From an uncultured Treponema sp. (lineage in GTDB: Bacteria > Spirochaetota > Spirochaetia > Treponematales > Treponemataceae), in contig CAMVJE010000048.1 of the NCBI GenBank assembly GCA_947167745.1, positions 1 to 10,962 of the forward strand: DNA of 10,962 nt. The letters run 5' to 3'. The notes beneath the pieces are model-generated. The model was not told the DNA's origin, did not search any database, and saw only the letters and a program-made list of their open reading frames with translations. A program made the position numbers and the translations under genes. Of the stretch, positions 7,539 through 10,962 are shown piece by piece; the stretch's first letter is position 1, and each line of letters starts with the position of its first letter.

Positions 7539-8452
7539 AAAAAACTTTATTTGTAATTTTGACAGCTTGTTTTGCATTTTCCATATTTTCATGCGCAAGC
7601 ACAGGTAAGGCAGTAGCAAAAGGAGAAAAAATGGAAAGCATCACAAAAGAAAGTCAGTCTATCAAAATGGAAAAGCTGGGAAATGCCCGGGAACTGGGCG
7701 GCTATGTCAGTCAGGATGGGCGAAAAGTAAAGCGGGGACTCTTGCTCCGTTCCGCAAAGCCTGTCTCTGCAAGCGAAAATGACCTTAACCGGCTCAAAAA
7801 TGACTTTCACCTTGGGACTATCATCGATTTTCGTATGAGTTATGAGCGGGAGATTGAACCTAACCCGCAGATTGAGGGCGTTAGTGATTTCTGGTGTCCA
7901 ATCATTGATGAAAACCAGATTTCTGCGAATGTAAATATGACATCTGGCTTAAAGCCGATGAATACTTTTGAGCGGCTTAAAATCGCAATTGATAAAGGAA
8001 TCGTAACGGACAAAATGTATGTCAACTTTCTTTCGATGGAGCAGGGTAAAAAAGGATACAGGGAGTTTTTCCGCCAGCTTCTTGCCTTGCCAGAAGGAAA
8101 AGCCCTTTTGTTCCACTGTACTCAGGGAAAAGACCGCACGGGACTTGGTGCAATGCTCATTCTCTCGGCTCTTGATGTTGACGAAAGCACAATCATGCAG
8201 GACTACATGCTGACCAACATTTTCAATGAGAATTTAATCAGCAGGGAAAAGCAGATGCTCTCTCAGTACAATCTTTCAGAGGAAGAAATGAACAAGTATC
8301 TTTCCGTCATGGATCAAGTTGACTCAGTCTACATGCAGAATGCCATTGATTTTCTCAAAAAGGATTATGGCTCTCCTAAAGGCTACATCATTAAGGAACT
8401 TGGACTTACGGAAAAAGACTTTGAAATCCTGAAAAATAAATTTTTGGAATAG
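7535..8452 (+). CDS. Lipoprotein tyrosine/lipid phosphatase (Y_phosphatase3 type)
   Basis: The 305-residue protein begins with a lipoprotein signal peptide ending SIFSC, so Cys20 would be lipidated; the lipobox is of the relaxed spirochaetal kind. The catalytic loop is HCTQGKDRTG at 194-203, with Cys195 as nucleophile, Asp200 and Arg201. This is the HCTxGKDRTG form typical of PF13350 phosphatases (MptpB and Listeria LipA relatives), which cleave phosphotyrosine and phosphoinositides. Supporting family features are LGNARELGGY (48-57) near the start, RGLLLRSAKP (67-76) and IIDFRMSYERE (96-106). It overlaps the symporter stop by 4 bases (ATGA), indicating translational coupling, and AAGGAG (7524-7529) lies 5 bases upstream. 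As a lipoprotein it should act outside the cytoplasm, away from the kinase domains encoded next. A second well-formed start at 7631 could give a leaderless form. Confidence 0.88.
   Translation: MKKTLFVILTACFAFSIFSCASTGKAVAKGEKMESITKESQSIKMEKLGNARELGGYVSQDGRKVKRGLLLRSAKPVSASENDLNRLKNDFHLGTIIDFRMSYEREIEPNPQIEGVSDFWCPIIDENQISANVNMTSGLKPMNTFERLKIAIDKGIVTDKMYVNFLSMEQGKKGYREFFRQLLALPEGKALLFHCTQGKDRTGLGAMLILSALDVDESTIMQDYMLTNIFNENLISREKQMLSQYNLSEEEMNKYLSVMDQVDSVYMQNAIDFLKKDYGSPKGYIIKELGLTEKDFEILKNKFLE
7620..7633 (+). promoter_or_regulatory. Internal ribosome binding site and alternative phosphatase start
   Basis: AAGGAG at 7620-7625 stands 5 bases before an in-frame ATG at 7631-7633 (Met33 of the phosphatase). 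Initiation here would drop the lipoprotein signal and leave the whole catalytic domain, a 273-residue cytoplasmic enzyme. The motif also simply encodes part of a Lys/Gly/Glu linker, so it may be chance. Confidence 0.35.
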
Positions 8453-8469
8453 GCAGGGGGTGTTATTAA

Positions 8470-9660
8470 ATGAATTCTAAAATTTCAAACGAAGAAATCA
8501 TAATTTCTCTGGCAGGCAGAATTGATAACAGCAATGCTTTTGATGTCGAAAAAGAAATCTCAAATATTCTTTCAGAGAATGAAAAACTCACTCCGTCTTT
8601 TGATGCCGCTGAATTGGCTTATATTTCCAGTGCTGGCCTTCGAATTCTAATGAAAGTAGCAAAAAGTGCCGGTAAAAAAATTAAAATTTACGATGTTTCA
8701 AAAGAGGTCTATGATATTTTTGAGACGACAGGATTTACCAATATTCTGGATGTTCAAAAAGCCCTGAGACAGGTTTCTGTGGAAGGCTGCGAGCTGATTG
8801 GCTCTGGCGGCTATGGTAAGGTATACCGCCTTGATTCTGAGACAATCGTAAAGGTTTATACGGCAGGATTTTCTCTGGAAACCATACAGCAGGAGAGGGA
8901 GACCGCTCAAAAAGCCTTTATTCTTGGCGTCCCCACGGCAATTTCTTACGATGTGGTTAAATGCGGCGACAAGTACGGTGTAGTCTATGAACTTTTAAAT
9001 GCGAAGACGACTGCACAAATTATGAATGCTCAGCGGGAGCGGATTCCTGAAATCGGAAAGAAATGCGCAAATCTTCTGAAACAACTGCATGAAATCACCG
9101 TTGAAGATGATAGCTTCCCTGACCGAAAAAATGACCTTTTGAAATGGGTAGACAAGATTCTTCCTGTTATTGAGCCTTCTGAAGCAGATGAAATTCGTTC
9201 TTTCATCGAGAAAATTCCTGAGGCTAAAAATTTCCTCCACGGTGACTTTAACTCAAAGAACATTATGGTGAACGGTGACGAATTTCTTTTGATTGATATC
9301 GGAGACGCAGCTTTCGGTCATCCGGTCTTTGATGTGGCAGGCCTTCTCCTCGCTTATCTCTACCTGCCTCAGTCAAAAATGCCGGAAGAAGAGCGCTGCC
9401 GTCTCCTGGGTTTCCATCTTGAAGATGCCCCTCTTCTTTTGAATCAGCTTCTTGCTACTTATTTTGACCTTGACGAAAATGACAAGGCTGGAATTGGTAA
9501 AAAAATTCAGATGATTATGCCTTATGCAAATCTTCTGGCTAGCTATCACGGTACGAGAAGAAGCGGCTTTAATCTGGAATACATGAAGAATATCTCACAG
9601 GGCATTATAAAATCAAGACTCTTGCCATCAATCCGGGAAGCAATTCCGCTGGAATGGTAA
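8470..9660 (+). CDS. STAS domain fused to APH-like kinase (first paralogue)
   Basis: This 396-residue soluble protein has two domains. Residues 1-100 form a STAS domain like SpoIIAA/RsbV: LAGRIDNSNA (14-23) and YISSAGLRIL (51-60), where Ser53 or Ser54 is the expected phosphorylation site. Residues about 107-396 are a kinase of the aminoglycoside phosphotransferase/choline kinase type. It has a glycine-rich loop GSGGYGKVY (111-119), Lys128 in IVKVY, a catalytic loop HGDFNSKN (257-264, Asp259 and Asn264) and a metal-binding Asp276 in LLIDIGD. All core catalytic residues are present, so it should be active on a small molecule or protein that I cannot name. It starts 17 bases after the phosphatase gene, with AGGGGGTG (8455-8462) 7 bases before the ATG. 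The STAS half could bind the RsbW-like domain of the symporter encoded two genes upstream; that is inference. The APH-like fold alone does not imply antibiotic resistance. Confidence 0.85.
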   Translation: MNSKISNEEIIISLAGRIDNSNAFDVEKEISNILSENEKLTPSFDAAELAYISSAGLRILMKVAKSAGKKIKIYDVSKEVYDIFETTGFTNILDVQKALRQVSVEGCELIGSGGYGKVYRLDSETIVKVYTAGFSLETIQQERETAQKAFILGVPTAISYDVVKCGDKYGVVYELLNAKTTAQIMNAQRERIPEIGKKCANLLKQLHEITVEDDSFPDRKNDLLKWVDKILPVIEPSEADEIRSFIEKIPEAKNFLHGDFNSKNIMVNGDEFLLIDIGDAAFGHPVFDVAGLLLAYLYLPQSKMPEEERCRLLGFHLEDAPLLLNQLLATYFDLDENDKAGIGKKIQMIMPYANLLASYHGTRRSGFNLEYMKNISQGIIKSRLLPSIREAIPLEW

Positions 9661-9686
9661 AAACAATTCGTTGAGAGGTAAGCAAA

Positions 9687-10883
9687 ATGAATTCAAGGAT
9701 TGAAAATGAAAGGCTTGTTATAGAGCTGGCCGGCAGAATTGACACAAGCAATGCAAGCCAGGTCGAGTCTGAAATTGAAAGTATCATTTCGGCAAACAAG
9801 GGCTTAACTCCGGCTTTCGATGCTGAAAAACTGGACTATATTTCCAGCATAGGCTTACGAATTTTACTCAAAGTCGCCAAAACTTGCGGGCAAAAGATTC
9901 AGGTCTTAAACGCTTCAAAAGATGTCTATGATATTTTTGAGACAACAGGCTTTATCAACATCCTTGATGTTCAGAAAGCCCTGCGGCATATTTCCGTGGA
10001 AGGCTGCGAACTTTTGGGCAAGGGCGGAAACGGCAGTGTCTACCGCCTCGATGATGACAAAATCGTAAAGGTTTACAAACCCTGGATGAAGAGAGAGACA
10101 ATCGACCAGGAGCGGGCCTTTGCGAGAAATGCCTTTATGAACGGCGTTCCTTCTGTCATAGCCTATGACCTTGTTCGTTGCGGCGACTGTTATGGCGTTG
10201 TTTTCGAGCTTATCAAGTCAAAGACTCTGGGGCAGACGATTAAGGAAAATCCGGACAAACTGGAAGAATATGTCGATAAATATGTGGCTCTGGCAAAACA
10301 GCTTCACAGCGTTCATGTTGAACCGGGAAGTTTCACTGATTTAAAAAGCGTCTTGCACCAGAGGGTTCCGAAGATTGCCCAGTGGACAAGTCAGGAAGAA
10401 AGAGATTTGCTTGAAAGTCTGATTGACTGTATCCCAGACACTGACACCTTGATTCACAACGACTTGCACCCGGGAAATATAATGATTCAGGACGGAGAGC
10501 TTCTGCTGATTGACATGCCTGAAATGTGCAACGGCCCGACCGCCTACGATTTGGTTGGAATTTACCGGGACATGATTGTGGCTCCAAGCGGAAATTCAGC
10601 AAACCATATTGAGGCAAGCGTCGGTCTTCCAGCCGACAAAGTGATGCAAGTCGGAAACATGTTCTTCGCAAAATACACAGGAATAAGCAATCCCGAGGAA
10701 ATGGAAGCCTACTATAAAAAGCTGGGCCTTCTCTTCGCATTTAATGTCTCCCTTGTTGTTGGAACAGAGTCAGAAAACGCAATGAAGCTGGCTCCAATGC
10801 TGATGGATAAGCTCTTACGCGGCGTTGTAATTCCAAATGAGCAGGCCTTGCGCTATTTGCTGTCGAACTTGAATTCTTTTTAA
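9687..10883 (+). CDS. STAS domain fused to APH-like kinase (second paralogue)
   Basis: This 398-residue protein is a tandem duplicate of the preceding gene, which ends 26 bases upstream. The STAS halves match at 68 of the first 100 residues by hand count, with no gap. Key kinase positions keep the same numbers: glycine-rich loop GKGGNGSVY (111-119), Lys128, HNDLHPGN (257-264, Asp259, Asn264) and Asp276. After Asp276 the two proteins diverge strongly: DMPEMCNGPTAYD here against DIGDAAFGHPVFD. The candidate phosphoserines are again Ser53/Ser54, but the next residue is Ile instead of Ala. The shared linker VYDIFETTGF (80-89) and NILDVQKALR (91-100) is nearly invariant. The ATG has GAGAGG (9673-9678) 8 bases upstream. 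The pattern suggests a common docking half and a kinase C-lobe that has changed substrate. Targets are unknown. Confidence 0.85.
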   Translation: MNSRIENERLVIELAGRIDTSNASQVESEIESIISANKGLTPAFDAEKLDYISSIGLRILLKVAKTCGQKIQVLNASKDVYDIFETTGFINILDVQKALRHISVEGCELLGKGGNGSVYRLDDDKIVKVYKPWMKRETIDQERAFARNAFMNGVPSVIAYDLVRCGDCYGVVFELIKSKTLGQTIKENPDKLEEYVDKYVALAKQLHSVHVEPGSFTDLKSVLHQRVPKIAQWTSQEERDLLESLIDCIPDTDTLIHNDLHPGNIMIQDGELLLIDMPEMCNGPTAYDLVGIYRDMIVAPSGNSANHIEASVGLPADKVMQVGNMFFAKYTGISNPEEMEAYYKKLGLLFAFNVSLVVGTESENAMKLAPMLMDKLLRGVVIPNEQALRYLLSNLNSF

Positions 10884-10910
10884 GACTTCGATAATATAGA
10901 ATTCAAGTTT
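10865..10910. repeat. Inverted repeat spanning the last stop codon and the tRNA leader
   Basis: AACTTGAATTC at 10866-10876 is the exact reverse complement of GAATTCAAGTT at 10899-10909. One further T-A pair (10877/10898) and an outer G-U pair (10865/10910) extend the stem to 13, with a 20-base loop that holds the TAA stop (10881-10883). It is followed by GGGGGCG of the tRNA rather than a T-run, so it is not a standard terminator. It could be an mRNA 3'-end or tRNA-processing structure. Confidence 0.6.
10869..10895 (+). promoter_or_regulatory. Possible tRNA promoter
   Basis: TTGAAT (10869-10874) and GATAAT (10890-10895) match 4 of 6 and 5 of 6 consensus positions, but the 15-base spacing is short. 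Transcription would begin near 10902, just before the tRNA at 10911. The -35 lies inside the coding end of the preceding gene. The tRNA might instead be read through from the operon. Confidence 0.35.
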
Positions 10911-10962
10911 GGGGGCGTAGCTCATCTGGTAGAGCATTTGGTTCGCAATCAAAGGGTGGCCG
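10911..10962 (+). tRNA. tRNA-Ala(CGC), 5' part, cut by the window edge
   Basis: The 52 visible bases fold as the 5' part of a tRNA. They comprise acceptor strand GGGGGCG, UA, D-arm GCTC/GAGC with an 8-base loop containing GG, and an anticodon stem TTTGG/TCAAA (one G-U pair) with loop TTCGCAA. A five-base variable region and the start of the T-stem (GCCG) follow. The anticodon is CGC at 10944-10946, which reads the alanine codon GCG. The GGGGGCGTAGCTC opening is typical of bacterial tRNA-Ala. The T-loop, 3' acceptor strand and CCA end lie outside the window. Confidence 0.92.

Noticed and set aside
7535..8452. Phosphatase as the direct partner-switch phosphatase acting on the STAS serines
   Set aside because: Partner-switch phosphatases are PP2C (SpoIIE/RsbU type). 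This one is a cysteine phosphatase with a lipoprotein signal and would mainly be outside the cytoplasm.
10333..10740. 135-codon minus-strand open frame inside the second STAS-kinase gene
   Set aside because: The composition is arginine-, serine- and cysteine-rich, as expected of an antisense shadow, and the plus strand encodes conserved kinase motifs there.
8470..10883. Aminoglycoside-resistance enzymes
   Set aside because: Only the general APH/choline kinase fold is shared. The fusion to STAS domains and the operon context point to regulation or another substrate.
10865..10910. Classic Rho-independent terminator at the operon end
   Set aside because: The stem is AT-rich and is followed by a G-run of the tRNA, not by a T-run.

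Overview
The window reads as a chromosomal segment of a spirochaete, most likely a host-associated Treponema. This rests on family recognition rather than a database match. The clues are a membrane-anchored TPR protein, an MMPL/RND exporter paired with a LolA-like periplasmic protein, a lipoprotein with a loose spirochaetal lipobox, and moderate GC with AAGGAG ribosome binding sites. No phage, transposase or CRISPR signature was seen.

Layout. A plus-strand gene (20-1348) encodes an N-terminally anchored TPR protein whose C-terminus looks like a degenerate Mrr-type nuclease fold. It converges on a minus-strand PlsC-family acyltransferase (1489-2385). Between them lies a GC-rich, hairpin-dense spacer (1349-1488) whose right part is a plus-strand terminator. 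The acyltransferase and the next block are divergent, and the spacer between them (2386-2555) carries one good promoter for each direction plus a run of helically phased A-tracts.

From 2556 to 10883 six plus-strand genes are separated by at most 26 bases, or overlap by 4, so they look like one operon. In order they are an MMPL/RND exporter, a LolA-like periplasmic protein, an SLC1-type symporter with an N-terminal RsbW-like (HATPase_c_2) domain, a lipoprotein tyrosine/lipid phosphatase of the HCTxGKDRTG class, and two tandem paralogues that each join a STAS domain to an APH-like kinase domain. A tRNA-Ala(CGC) gene begins at 10911 and runs off the right edge.

How they may work together. The first two genes form a recognisable lipid or lipoprotein trafficking pair. 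The last four suggest something less familiar. RsbW-like domains and STAS domains are the two halves of partner-switching regulation. Here one half is fused to a transporter and the other to kinases, with no sigma factor or PP2C phosphatase in view. The inferred system is a transporter whose activity or signalling is set by binding of STAS-kinase proteins to its cytoplasmic pseudo-kinase domain. This is a hypothesis from domain content and gene order only.
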